Assembly (NCBI GenBank): GCA_013349825.1
Contig: DUYW01000013.1
Span: 1-37,607, forward strand
Origin: Gammaproteobacteria bacterium
GTDB taxonomy: Bacteria > Pseudomonadota > Gammaproteobacteria > GCF-002020875
DNA: 37,607 nucleotides
Reading direction: 5' to 3'
A model generated the notes under the pieces. The model had not been told where the DNA came from, ran no database searches, and saw nothing but the letters and a program-made list of their open reading frames with translations. Positions 8,510-16,563 of this stretch are shown here, one piece after another. The position numbers and the translations under genes were made by a program. Every line of letters starts with the position of its first letter. Position 1 is the first letter of the stretch.

Positions 8510-8902
8510 TTAAATATCCGTAAAAAGTGGCTTATACTTCATATCCTCATTCAGGATATGAGCTACCCACCAGTTCGCAAGAAATTTGATACTATCCTCA
8601 AGGCCGAGTCCATTGCAATGCGCTAATCTGTCGGCAAGCTGATCAGAGAACAGGTCATGTGACTTGGTATGCTCTTCCAGAAAGTCCGTCCCCTCTAGGC
8701 GTAAAATTGCCTCTTCTGCACCAAAGTGCTTAACCACAAGCTGAGAGATCTTGACGTAAGCGTGTAGCGCTTCCTGGACTGTAAACTCTGTTTCGGACAG
8801 GTCAATCAACCCATTAATCATCTCAACAATTTGCTGATGCTGAGCATCCATCAACGTATAACCAACACTGAATTTCTTGGCATCCCACAGGATTCTTTCC
8901 AT
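8510..8902 (-). CDS. Bacteriohemerythrin (single domain), second copy
   Basis: A 130-residue hemerythrin beginning MERILWDAKKFSVGYTLMDA. Ligands H22, H59, E63, H78, H82, H115 and D120 are present. The ORF is open 10 codons further upstream, but the ATG at 8902 has an AGAGGTG ribosome site at good distance, so I prefer it. It is clearly paralogous to the downstream gene but diverged, with Cys in the loop (HCNGLG). The pair suggests subfunctional copies rather than a fresh duplication. Confidence 0.9.
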   Translation of the reverse strand: MERILWDAKKFSVGYTLMDAQHQQIVEMINGLIDLSETEFTVQEALHAYVKISQLVVKHFGAEEAILRLEGTDFLEEHTKSHDLFSDQLADRLAHCNGLGLEDSIKFLANWWVAHILNEDMKYKPLFTDI

Positions 8903-9103
8903 AACCACACCTCTTGCATGTGAATTATCCAACCATAGTGCCTGATTGGAACCAGCTACGCAATCTGTTCTGGGTAAACAGATTTTTCAAATTGACTACA
9001 ATCAATTGATTTTGTAGCGGCTATTGGTTTGGCAAGATGAAACAGTCCATTGGAATCGGACAAGTGTTATAGACAATTATATTTTTTTATAACATTTCAT
9101 CAA

Positions 9104-9132
9104 TTGATGCCCTCTCGATAACTCTTTATAAT
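9104..9132 (+). promoter_or_regulatory. Strong sigma-70 type promoter
   Basis: TTGATG (9104-9109), a 17-bp spacer and a perfect TATAAT (9127-9132). Transcription would start near 9139, directly before the hairpin-forming region. Upstream lie an AATCAATTGATT palindrome (9000-9011) and a TGTTATA/TATAACA inverted pair (9065-9071, 9088-9094) that could be operators. Confidence 0.65.
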
Positions 9133-9138
9133 CGCCCG

Positions 9139-9403
9139 CGCCCCACCACTGGAGGAGGAGATTGAAAAATCACTTTGGTGGAGAGGGGCACCACTTCATT
9201 GAAGGCAGACCGTTATCCTCTGTAGTCAGAACAACTGCTTCAAAAGTCTTGCTCTTGGTCTCTTATCAAGCAACTCTCATTCACTGCCAAACCACTCAAA
9301 TGACCTTATTGGTTGTCGTTGAGGGTGTTACAGGGGTACTTATCCAGTACAATTACCCTGTTCCGCGAAACATCTCCTTATGAATACTTCATAATGTATT
9401 CAT
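9139..9403 (+). ncRNA. Candidate structured RNA or leader (alternatively a TTG-start ORF at 9162-9383)
   Basis: Several hairpins follow one another after the promoter. First, GCCCC (9140-9144) pairs with GGGGC (9185-9189), enclosing CCAC/GTGG and an inner GATT-GAAA-AATC hairpin with a GNRA loop (9160-9171). Next come TTGCT..TTG/CAA-GCAA near 9248-9275 and CAGGG/CCCTG near 9330-9361. Last is a perfect ATGAATAC/GTATTCAT pair (9380-9403). The first loop carries GGAGGAGGAG, which could be a ribosome site for a 73-residue ORF starting TTG at 9162, or CsrA/Rsm-type GGA sites. The 73-residue product resembles no family I know. It could also be the 5' leader of the H-NS-like gene at 9448. Confidence 0.4.
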
Positions 9404-9447
9404 CTGTGTAACGCTGGTAATTTTAAACAACCCATTAAAGGTAGCCC

Positions 9448-9795
9448 ATGAACGTAAAGAAAATGACTGACAAGAAACTGGATTCACTTCTTAAAGAGGT
9501 CAGTGCGGAAGTACAACGCAGAAAAACTGAAAATGATATCAACGCCAAGATCGAGAAAGAGCTGGCAGCCCTGTCCAGGAAATATGGCTCTGATACCGTT
9601 AAGAAGCTTGCAGCAACAACAAAGACCAAGGGACGTGCCGCGAAGAAGAAGGTACGCGCTAAAGTAGCTCCTGTTTACCGTAACCCTGACAACCACCAAC
9701 AAACCTGGACAGGTCGTGGTCGTACACCTCTATGGGTGACTGAAGCTGAAGCCAAACACAATGGGCGTGATGCACTGAAGATTGCGAATCAGTAA
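9448..9795 (+). CDS. H-NS family nucleoid protein
   Basis: A 115-residue H-NS-like protein. The N-terminal half (residues 1-50) is a charged coiled-coil for oligomerisation, followed by a Lys/Ala/Arg-rich linker. The C-terminal DNA-binding domain (about 76-96) has YRNPDNHQQTWTGRGRTPLW, the classic H-NS signature with the RGR-type minor-groove motif. AAAGG precedes the ATG by 8 nt. Such proteins silence AT-rich, often horizontally acquired DNA. A structured upstream region (9139-9403) may regulate it. Confidence 0.92.
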   Translation: MNVKKMTDKKLDSLLKEVSAEVQRRKTENDINAKIEKELAALSRKYGSDTVKKLAATTKTKGRAAKKKVRAKVAPVYRNPDNHQQTWTGRGRTPLWVTEAEAKHNGRDALKIANQ

Positions 9796-9800
9796 CTCCA

Positions 9801-10322
9801 ATGGCGGTGCTGATTGAGGCCATCTCGGTTGTAATACGGGTTAAGGCACTTCAATGTGGATTTGATTCAATTGAATCATTTTTAGAGACTGTCCCAAATG
9901 AGACCCTCTGTGGTGACAATGAGCTGATTCGTATTGGTTTTAACTCACCCACTGAGGTCGAAGAATATATTGCGCTGTTGGAACATCATGGATTGATTTT
10001 TCTTCAGGACAAAAAGACAATTGATCTCGTTGTTGTCGATCAGGAAAGTGGTCCTACGACTCCTTGTGACTGGATTGAGTTTGGTCGTACCAAAATCGAT
10101 TTAGATAATGCCGATGTTGCATCCTGCCGCTTAATCAACAGTCGTATTGTTGAGCTGATTACACCGCAAGGCTGGAGGTATGAAGATTCTCTCAGCCAGA
10201 ATCTTTCTATTGAGCACACTGACCAGACCCGAAAGTATCTGCAATTTCTTAGACAGGAGGATGGTCAGGAGATATATCTCAATAAGATGACCGGTGAAGA
10301 AGTCGCGATTGATTTACCATGA
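9801..10322 (+). CDS. Hypothetical protein, 173 residues
   Basis: No family recognised. It begins MAVLIEAISVVIRVKAL and is an acidic soluble protein with predicted alpha/beta content and no signal peptide or membrane segment. It includes ELIRIGFNSPTEVEEYIALL and a C-terminus IYLNKMTGEEVAIDLP. It starts 5 nt after the H-NS-like gene and overlaps the next gene by 4 nt (ATGA), so the three form an operon-like unit. Coding is well supported by the tight spacing on both sides. Confidence 0.75.
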   Translation: MAVLIEAISVVIRVKALQCGFDSIESFLETVPNETLCGDNELIRIGFNSPTEVEEYIALLEHHGLIFLQDKKTIDLVVVDQESGPTTPCDWIEFGRTKIDLDNADVASCRLINSRIVELITPQGWRYEDSLSQNLSIEHTDQTRKYLQFLRQEDGQEIYLNKMTGEEVAIDLP

Positions 10323-10672
10323 TCACGAGAGCGATCTGGGTTTTTTCTGTCACCCTGCTGTCATTCTTGTTTCCCTATGGGGGCGTTCTGTATATTGATA
10401 GACACTACGCCCCTATTGAAACCTTTCTACCGGACCCGGCTCAGGCTGAACGGACAAGATTGGTAGAACAAGGCTCCTGTAACCTGCCGGTTGCTTGGTA
10501 TGTATCACTCAACACTGAACAGCAACAGTGGTTAGATTCTATAAACAACAGAGATCAGTGTAACCCTTATAACCTGTGCAATGCCTCTTGTATCACAGAG
10601 GGGCGAGACCGACAAACTCAAGGTGGTTGCACAATTATCTGCTGGGATACACTTCTGAAACCGAAAGAGTAA
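10319..10672 (+). CDS. Hypothetical small exported or membrane-anchored Cys-rich protein
   Basis: 117 residues with an N-terminal hydrophobic segment (WVFSVTLLSFLFPYGGVLYI, about 7-26) that could be a signal anchor. The C-terminal half has six cysteines, one in GSCNLP and five clustered later in QCNPYNLCNASC and GCTIIC, which suggests disulfides or metal binding outside the cytosol. The start overlaps the previous stop. No family recognised. The partner gene at 9801 is the likely functional context. Confidence 0.65.
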   Translation: MITRAIWVFSVTLLSFLFPYGGVLYIDRHYAPIETFLPDPAQAERTRLVEQGSCNLPVAWYVSLNTEQQQWLDSINNRDQCNPYNLCNASCITEGRDRQTQGGCTIICWDTLLKPKE

Positions 10673-10710
10673 TTGCTTACTTTTGCTTCATAAACCCTCA
10701 AGAGAATACT

Positions 10711-11250
10711 ATGGCACTCAAGGCATCTATCTATAAAGCAGAAGTACAGATCTCAGATATGGATCACAACTACTATAATGACCATCAGCTTACGATCGCC
10801 CGTCACCCCTCTGAAAATGAAGATCGTATGATGGTCCGGCTGCTGACATTTATTCGGCATGCCGATGAATCTCTACAATTTACCAAGGGAATCAGTACCG
10901 ACAATGAACCGGACCTCTGGCTACGATCCCTAAGTGGTGAAATAGAGCTATGGATTGAATTGGGGCAGCCCGATGAAAAGCGTATCCGCCAGGCATGCGG
11001 CAGAGGCAAAGAGGTCTACCTCTACCTCTACAGTGGTCACAGTGCTGAAATTTGGTGGAAAAAGATGTCCGGCAAGTTGGCCACCATCGGTAACCTGCAC
11101 ATCTACAACCTCCCGCCCCATCAGCGTGATGAACTGTCTATACTGGCTCATAAGAGTATGACGCTACAGGTAACGATTCAAGATGGAGAGATCTGGATAT
11201 CGGATGGAGAGCTGAACGCCACCATAAACCTGGAGTGCTGGAAAGAGTAA
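10711..11250 (+). CDS. yaeQ: YaeQ family protein
   Basis: A 179-residue YaeQ protein starting MALKASIYKAEVQISDMDHN; the family is normally about 180 residues. YaeQ has a PD-(D/E)XK nuclease-like fold; the acidic segment EPDLW with ELWIELGQPDEKRIRQAC corresponds to its core. The ORF is open 45 codons upstream, but that part overlaps the previous gene and the ATG at 10711 gives the family-standard N-terminus. Its cellular role is unsettled. Confidence 0.9.
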   Translation: MALKASIYKAEVQISDMDHNYYNDHQLTIARHPSENEDRMMVRLLTFIRHADESLQFTKGISTDNEPDLWLRSLSGEIELWIELGQPDEKRIRQACGRGKEVYLYLYSGHSAEIWWKKMSGKLATIGNLHIYNLPPHQRDELSILAHKSMTLQVTIQDGEIWISDGELNATINLECWKE

Positions 11251-11456
11251 GAACTGTCACCAAATATTTGAAAATAGAGGACCTTGTCAAGCTGGTACAA
11301 ACACCTATACTCTATGGAAGACAGCACAGCAAAGTAATGTTTAACCTACCTGAAGAGTAACTGTTCTGGTTTGCCAATAAGAGGAGGCTGCTCAGGGGGC
11401 ACCTATACCGGGTATATTGGAGCCATACAGCATTAAAAGGTACTATAGACTGAATC

Positions 11457-12722
11457 ATGAGCAATCAAGTTCACATAAACCCCTTCTCCATTCAGCTTCT
11501 TCTCAACCGCAAGCTATGGCTGGTCCCCCTCCTTCTATGGGCAGGTGTTATCGGTTACTCACTTCTATCAAACATCTATATGATCCATGATGATCACACA
11601 GATCAAGCAACAACGAGTGCACGAAACATTTTCCAGTTTGTAGAGCTTACACGTTTATGGAATGCACGACACCGCACTGTCTATGTGCCAGAGACTGAAA
11701 AGACTCCACCTAATCCTTACCTCGAAATCTACAACAGGGATGTCATTACAAAAACCGGTATTTCTCTGACGATGGTTAATCCAGCCTATATGACACGACA
11801 ACTGGCGGAATTAATCAAGCCAGAGAGTGGCATTCAATTTCACATCACCAGCCTGGAACCACTTCGCCCTGAAAACAGGGCTGATAAGTGGGAACAACAT
11901 GCATTAGAGAGCTTCGAACGTGGCAATCATGAAATATATGAGAGGGTCACAAGTGACTCTTCAGATGTCTTCCGGTATATGGCACCTCTTTTCGTTAAAA
12001 AGCCTTGCCTCCAATGCCATATACGACAGGGGTATGAAATTGGCGAAATCCGGGGGGGCATCAGTGTTACCCTGAAATCTGATCAGATCTTTGGTCACGT
12101 CCATAAACTGATTAACCGAGAAATAATTAAGCATCTCAGCATCTTTGTTATCTCCGTGATCTTGGCCTGGCTATTCCTGGAAAAGATCCGACTCCATTGG
12201 CTTGAAATGGAGTCCATTAAGAAAACACAAGACCAGACCATCCGCAACAATACCGATGAGCTGATACAGCTTTCACGGAATGATCTCGCAACGAAGCTAC
12301 TCAACCGCAAAACCATTAGTGAAATCCTTGATAATGAGTTCAATAGAGCGGCTCACTTTCTCCGTGACCTATCAATAATCATGATCAAGATTAATGGCCT
12401 CAACCCCATCCTGGATCAATACGGTAAAGCCACAGAGAAAGAGGTACTAACTGCCGTTTCTGGCAGTATCGAAACTATAATTCGCCCCACAGACTGGGCT
12501 TCCCGCTTCAGCAATGATCACTTTGCAATTATCTTACCCGAAACATCTGCAAAAGATGCCCACAAGATGGTCTCTAACCTGCACACAGCCATCAATCAGC
12601 TTGAAATAAGCAGCAATACTGAAACCCTTAAAGTCACTACCCAGATCGGATCAGCCTCTTTCCCTGACCACAGTCAATCTGCAAGCTCACTGATCGAACA
12701 CTCTATCGAGTCGATGAAATAA
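11457..12722 (+). CDS. Membrane heme-sensor-like protein (DUF3365/Tll0287-type) with degenerate GGDEF domain
   Basis: 421 residues. One membrane span (about 20-42) is followed by a periplasmic DUF3365/Tll0287-like domain carrying a c-type heme motif CLQCH (184-188), then a second span (about 227-242), a short coiled-coil and a GGDEF-like domain (about 270-421). The signature that should read GGDEF is SNDHF (352-356), and the nearby metal-site residues are also altered, so cyclase activity is unlikely. It probably senses redox state or a gas through periplasmic heme and signals by protein contact. It is monocistronic, with 206 nt before it and no recognised promoter. Confidence 0.85.
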   Translation: MSNQVHINPFSIQLLLNRKLWLVPLLLWAGVIGYSLLSNIYMIHDDHTDQATTSARNIFQFVELTRLWNARHRTVYVPETEKTPPNPYLEIYNRDVITKTGISLTMVNPAYMTRQLAELIKPESGIQFHITSLEPLRPENRADKWEQHALESFERGNHEIYERVTSDSSDVFRYMAPLFVKKPCLQCHIRQGYEIGEIRGGISVTLKSDQIFGHVHKLINREIIKHLSIFVISVILAWLFLEKIRLHWLEMESIKKTQDQTIRNNTDELIQLSRNDLATKLLNRKTISEILDNEFNRAAHFLRDLSIIMIKINGLNPILDQYGKATEKEVLTAVSGSIETIIRPTDWASRFSNDHFAIILPETSAKDAHKMVSNLHTAINQLEISSNTETLKVTTQIGSASFPDHSQSASSLIEHSIESMK

Positions 12723-12821
12723 GCATTCCAATATTCAGCAAATTCTTCAGAGGCTTCATCTATTGTTATGTCATACCTATTCAATCACCTGCCTTAATTT
12801 GAGTCCATCATAGGGCTCCGA

Positions 12822-14423
12822 TCAACACCCCCATACCCCTACCTCTCGCTGTTGATAGCTGATCTGTCTGGACCAGATTTCATCATCCCATCTGATCTCC
12901 GGATTACGGTTGAAGATGATGAGGTGGACCTCTGCTGCGTTGTAGCTGTCTGCATACTCAACGCTCTGCTCTACACCCTTTTCAATTGTAGTATCGAGGC
13001 TGTTATGGAGGATCTTTAGCTCTATGATGACCCGTTGTACCTCTCCGAAGTAGCCTTGATCCGGGTCTATTGGCCACTCTATCGAGAGGTCGGTTCTTTT
13101 CCTCCCCAGGCCGTACTCCCGGTTGATTCTTCCACCACCATTGATGATGCGCTGGAGGAAGGCCTGAATCAGTAGCTGGGGACCCGCCTCTTTGTAGTCA
13201 AATTTTTCTATCCAGCTATCGGCATGTTCACGGAAGAATTGCTGGAAGGCGGTCAGGAGTTTTGGGATATCGAGTCTGTTCTCTTGGGTGAGATACCACT
13301 GCTGCTCTTGGTTGGCTATGGTGTACTGGGTGTTAAAAGTAAGCTCTCGGGGGATGATCTCACGGTAGATGCGGTTGCTGATGGCTATTTTTGGTCTTAT
13401 GGTGATTAACCCCAGATCAGCAAGGTATTGGAGGTCATCATTGTACAGTGTGGCACTCTCCTCTTGCTCTCCTGCAAGCAGGGTGGAGATGACTCGATGC
13501 ACCCTTGGCTCTTTCAGTTTATCTGCCAACTGGTCAAGATGGGTGGATCGGGATTGCACTAACCGCTCTCTTGCCGCCTGATAGTGCTCCAAGGTGATGG
13601 GGCGACTACGATCTCTCAGGGGTTTCTCTTTCCAGGTCATCTCATAAGCGAGTGCATTAACCAGCCACGGTTGCCCTTTGGTGTCTTCCCAGAGCTCTGC
13701 AAAGATCTCCGAGGCGAAGGGCTGCCCGGTCTCTTCGCTATGTTGCTGGTAGAGAGACTCTACCTCTTGCCGGGTAAAGTTCCCCATCTGCAGTGATTCT
13801 GATTTGATATTAAAGGCAGAGCCGCCGGTGATAATCTCTCCATCGGAGCGGTGGATTCGGTAGTCCTTTATATCCCGCAGTCCACAGAGAACAATGGTCT
13901 GGGGAAAGTGATCCGGGCGCTGGGCGTAGCCCGCCCTGATCTGGCGTAGCAGAGAAATCAGGGTGTCTCCAATCAGGGCGTCTGCTTCATCGATAAACAG
14001 GACTATGGGTTTTTCACTCAGCTCTGCAAGTTGCTCAAGCAGTGCCGTTAGCCTGTTATCTACCTCTACCTTTCTCCCCACTTCATTGTACCAATCTCTG
14101 AGACGCTCATCTCCCAACCAGGTTCTATAGGCGGATGCGATTACACTACATACCCCGCTGATCCCTGTCTCTTTATCATTGCGAGAGGCCTGTGCCCCCT
14201 CTATATTGGCGTAGAGGGCGTTGTACTCCCCTGCACGGTTGAGCGTCTCCATCATCTCCAGCAGGGCACTGGTTTTGCCAGTTTGACGGGGGGCGTGGAG
14301 CAGAAAATATTTCTTGGAGGCCATCAACACCTTTACCTCTTCCCAATCGATACGTTCCAGTGACGGGATATGGTAATGGTCATCCGGCCTGATGGGACCC
14401 GCTGTGTTGAAGAATTTATTCAT
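12822..14423 (-). CDS. AAA ATPase with C-terminal PD-(D/E)XK nuclease-like domain
   Basis: 533 residues from the ATG at 14423; 41 extra codons upstream read as Cys-rich nonsense and are left out. The N-terminal ATPase has Walker A APRQTGKT (44-51) and Walker B VLFIDEADAL (141-150). The middle (about 270-360) has winged-helix-like segments. The C-terminus (about 425-510) shows RTDLSIEW with D445 and VIIELKI with E468 and K470, the D...ExK pattern of PD-(D/E)XK nucleases. This layout recalls AAA-ATPase_like/DUF1703 proteins, a mobile family of unclear function that is often suspected in defence. It is in the accessory region, next to a HipA-type gene, with no operon partner. Confidence 0.8.
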   Translation of the reverse strand: MNKFFNTAGPIRPDDHYHIPSLERIDWEEVKVLMASKKYFLLHAPRQTGKTSALLEMMETLNRAGEYNALYANIEGAQASRNDKETGISGVCSVIASAYRTWLGDERLRDWYNEVGRKVEVDNRLTALLEQLAELSEKPIVLFIDEADALIGDTLISLLRQIRAGYAQRPDHFPQTIVLCGLRDIKDYRIHRSDGEIITGGSAFNIKSESLQMGNFTRQEVESLYQQHSEETGQPFASEIFAELWEDTKGQPWLVNALAYEMTWKEKPLRDRSRPITLEHYQAARERLVQSRSTHLDQLADKLKEPRVHRVISTLLAGEQEESATLYNDDLQYLADLGLITIRPKIAISNRIYREIIPRELTFNTQYTIANQEQQWYLTQENRLDIPKLLTAFQQFFREHADSWIEKFDYKEAGPQLLIQAFLQRIINGGGRINREYGLGRKRTDLSIEWPIDPDQGYFGEVQRVIIELKILHNSLDTTIEKGVEQSVEYADSYNAAEVHLIIFNRNPEIRWDDEIWSRQISYQQREVGVWGC

Positions 14424-14596
14424 GGCGTTTATTGTAACCCAGATCTGTTTTAGCCAAAAAAGCAGAGTGTCCGGCTTACCACAACAGCCTGCGCTTTTCA
14501 TGAACTTCAAAATTAAGCACAGCATGAGGCATACCATTACGCTCACCTAGGTCCAACGGAGCTCTTTCTGACCTGCACCTTTAGAGCGACGATCTA

Positions 14597-15931
14597 CTAC
14601 CCTTCAATCCCCTCCATCAAGGGGGCCACAGGGTTTCCATTACCTAGGAACTCTTTGAACTCATCTGATACCCGATCATCAGCAGCCACCCTATCCCAGA
14701 ATTGGATTGCCATATCCAATGCCGCTCGTGGATCTACTCGATCAATCACAGCTAATGAGTCCAATGCAGGAGGGACAAATTTCATTATTTGAACTTCGCC
14801 ACTCTTGGGCGCAAATCCCATTGAACACATATCGAATACAGGCAACAATCTGAACACATTCCCATCGATTCCTAAAGCAAGGTTCCCTAAATGCATATCT
14901 GTATTGTTAGTCAGTCGCCCGAACATCCACAGCAAGGTCGCATCATATACATGTTTCCAGCTAACAAGATCCTGCTTCAGTAGCTCAAGCATGACCAAGT
15001 GCCAATCACGGCCTCTACCCACAAACTCAGCATCAACACACTGCAGCGAAAGCTGAGAGTACCTACCAAATTCTCTGTTCCGATCAAATCTTTGTGACTC
15101 CAGGAACAGACGCCCATCACCTTCTATCAACCGCGTCTGAGCTGCCAGAGGATGCCTTTCATTGATGATCTCAGCCGCATAGTGCTCAGTGATTAGAATG
15201 TCTCTCCACCTCTGGGCTACCCGTTCATCTCCTCTTGGCGAGAACTTCACGATAACGTGGGCAAGTCGATCACCACAGTATGCAGTGAACTTGGGCTGCT
15301 CCCCACCGGCAGAAGACCCTGGTACTCCCCCCTTCATTATTTCATCTGCTAAAGCAGGGTAATCGTCGACCGTGCTTACAATCGGCCTATGACGAACACG
15401 TATTACCGACTGTTCACCAAACTGGAAGTTGCCCGGAAGGTCATCACCATTTGAAACCAAATACCTCCCTATGTGCTCTATATTCCAGTCCTTTGGATCT
15501 TGCGGAAAGAAATCAGACCGAGATGAAAGATCTGCGGCTATCTGCCGCCCAATAAAGCCCTGTGGCCCAAGATCCTGTAGGAAGTAAGGCAGATCATCAT
15601 AGAATCCATCTCTTCCCTCCCCCAACAAAACCGGAGGCATCCCTGGAAGTGGCTGTACATAGTAACCACCATGGGCCAATGGACGAACACGGGCAATGTA
15701 CGTGTTATTACCAAAAGGGTCAACAATGAATAATGGAAGATCATCTCCGCTGCCAAACGCATTCACAGCAAGGGCATACTTCGGAGATCTTCCTGCAGGT
15801 ATCTTGATTATCCGGTCACCCATCGCAGTCAGATGCCTTGCCACTGTCCTTTGAAGCATTCCAGTAGCAATCTGCAACTCTTTGGAGGAGGCAGGCCCCC
15901 TTTGTAGGATTTCAATAATTTGATCTGACAT
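14597..15931 (-). CDS. yjjJ: HipA-family kinase, YjjJ-like, with N-terminal HTH
   Basis: 444 residues, the size of E. coli YjjJ. The N-terminal winged-helix/HTH (about 1-55, SSKELQIATGMLQRTVARHL) is fused to a HipA-type Ser/Thr kinase. The kinase shows the glycine-rich segment GSSAGGEQPK (205-214), the catalytic loop NTDMHLGN (343-350; D345, N350) and metal-binding D367 (VFDMCS). All catalytic positions look intact. HipA toxins phosphorylate targets such as GltX. Here no hipB antitoxin gene is adjacent, and in this group the fused HTH may replace it. The 160 nt upstream is AT-rich, consistent with transferred DNA. Confidence 0.88.
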   Translation of the reverse strand: MSDQIIEILQRGPASSKELQIATGMLQRTVARHLTAMGDRIIKIPAGRSPKYALAVNAFGSGDDLPLFIVDPFGNNTYIARVRPLAHGGYYVQPLPGMPPVLLGEGRDGFYDDLPYFLQDLGPQGFIGRQIAADLSSRSDFFPQDPKDWNIEHIGRYLVSNGDDLPGNFQFGEQSVIRVRHRPIVSTVDDYPALADEIMKGGVPGSSAGGEQPKFTAYCGDRLAHVIVKFSPRGDERVAQRWRDILITEHYAAEIINERHPLAAQTRLIEGDGRLFLESQRFDRNREFGRYSQLSLQCVDAEFVGRGRDWHLVMLELLKQDLVSWKHVYDATLLWMFGRLTNNTDMHLGNLALGIDGNVFRLLPVFDMCSMGFAPKSGEVQIMKFVPPALDSLAVIDRVDPRAALDMAIQFWDRVAADDRVSDEFKEFLGNGNPVAPLMEGIEG

Positions 15932-16087
15932 GGCTTGCTTACCGACCTATTTAATGTCTAACATACACCTGAATATTTTAGATTTAATTCATTATTTGTC
16001 AATAATTTAATTAAATACATGGTATTACAGTGTCCACTTCAATGTCTAGCATTGACAGAACAAGATCACAGAGTACAATAAGAGAAC

Positions 16088-16423
16088 ATGCGGCACCTAG
16101 GGCGACGAATGAAAGGAGTCAAACTGCCTGACGCCATCGCAACACGCCCCAATGGAACGATCGTCTCAATTGAAATTAAGCGTACAATAAAAAGCCGTAA
16201 ACGATATGCTGAAATAATTGTTGAGCACCTGAAACAGCGAAAAAATGGACGATGGAAAGAAATTCTATATCTTTCACCTGACACCACTTTTTCCTCAAAG
16301 CTGGAAAAGGTGGTGACAAGCATAGAAACCGGACGCTATAACGGTGAAAAATTCAGCTTTAGCCCAGATCACTTAAAACCATTTAGCTTTCACGCACTAG
16401 AAGACACTGACAGCTGGTGCTGA
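16088..16423 (+). pseudogene. Remnant of a MobC-like / relaxation-type mobilisation protein
   Basis: 111 residues. The part KLPDAIATRPNGTIVSIEIK and ERTIKSRKRYAEII-like helix, followed by YLSPD, resembles the C-terminal nuclease-like domain of MobC-type proteins of plasmids and integrative elements. In those proteins it follows an HTH domain that is missing here. A stop codon lies two codons before the ATG, so the N-terminus is truly absent. The ATG has a poor ribosome site. It is read as a 5'-truncated leftover of a mobile element; it may still be translated. The family call is moderate. Confidence 0.45.
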
Positions 16424-16504
16424 AGCTATCCTATGCAACATATCGTAATAAATTGAAAAAATACAATTTATTACATTGTCTACATAAGTGGAAATACACC
16501 ATAT

Positions 16505-16547
16505 AACCCAGTTGTCATTTGACAACTGGGTTGTTCACAACTACTAT
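16505..16547 (+). promoter_or_regulatory. Palindromic operator embedded in a consensus promoter
   Basis: AACCCAGTTGTCA (16505-16517) and its exact complement TGACAACTGGGTT (16520-16532) are separated by TT, giving a perfect 28-bp palindrome. Its right arm contains a perfect -35 TTGACA (16519-16524). A 17-bp spacer leads to TACTAT (16542-16547), with the HicA-like gene start at 16564. No T-run follows, so it is not a terminator. A repressor bound to the palindrome would block the promoter; this is the layout expected for toxin-antitoxin autoregulation. Confidence 0.75.
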
Positions 16548-16563
16548 ACCCTACTATATTCCC

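Noticed and set aside
14424-14546. 41-codon extension of the AAA ATPase
   Set aside because: The residues look like random translation (Cys/Met/Leu-rich) with no family likeness. The ATG at 14423 begins the conserved part.
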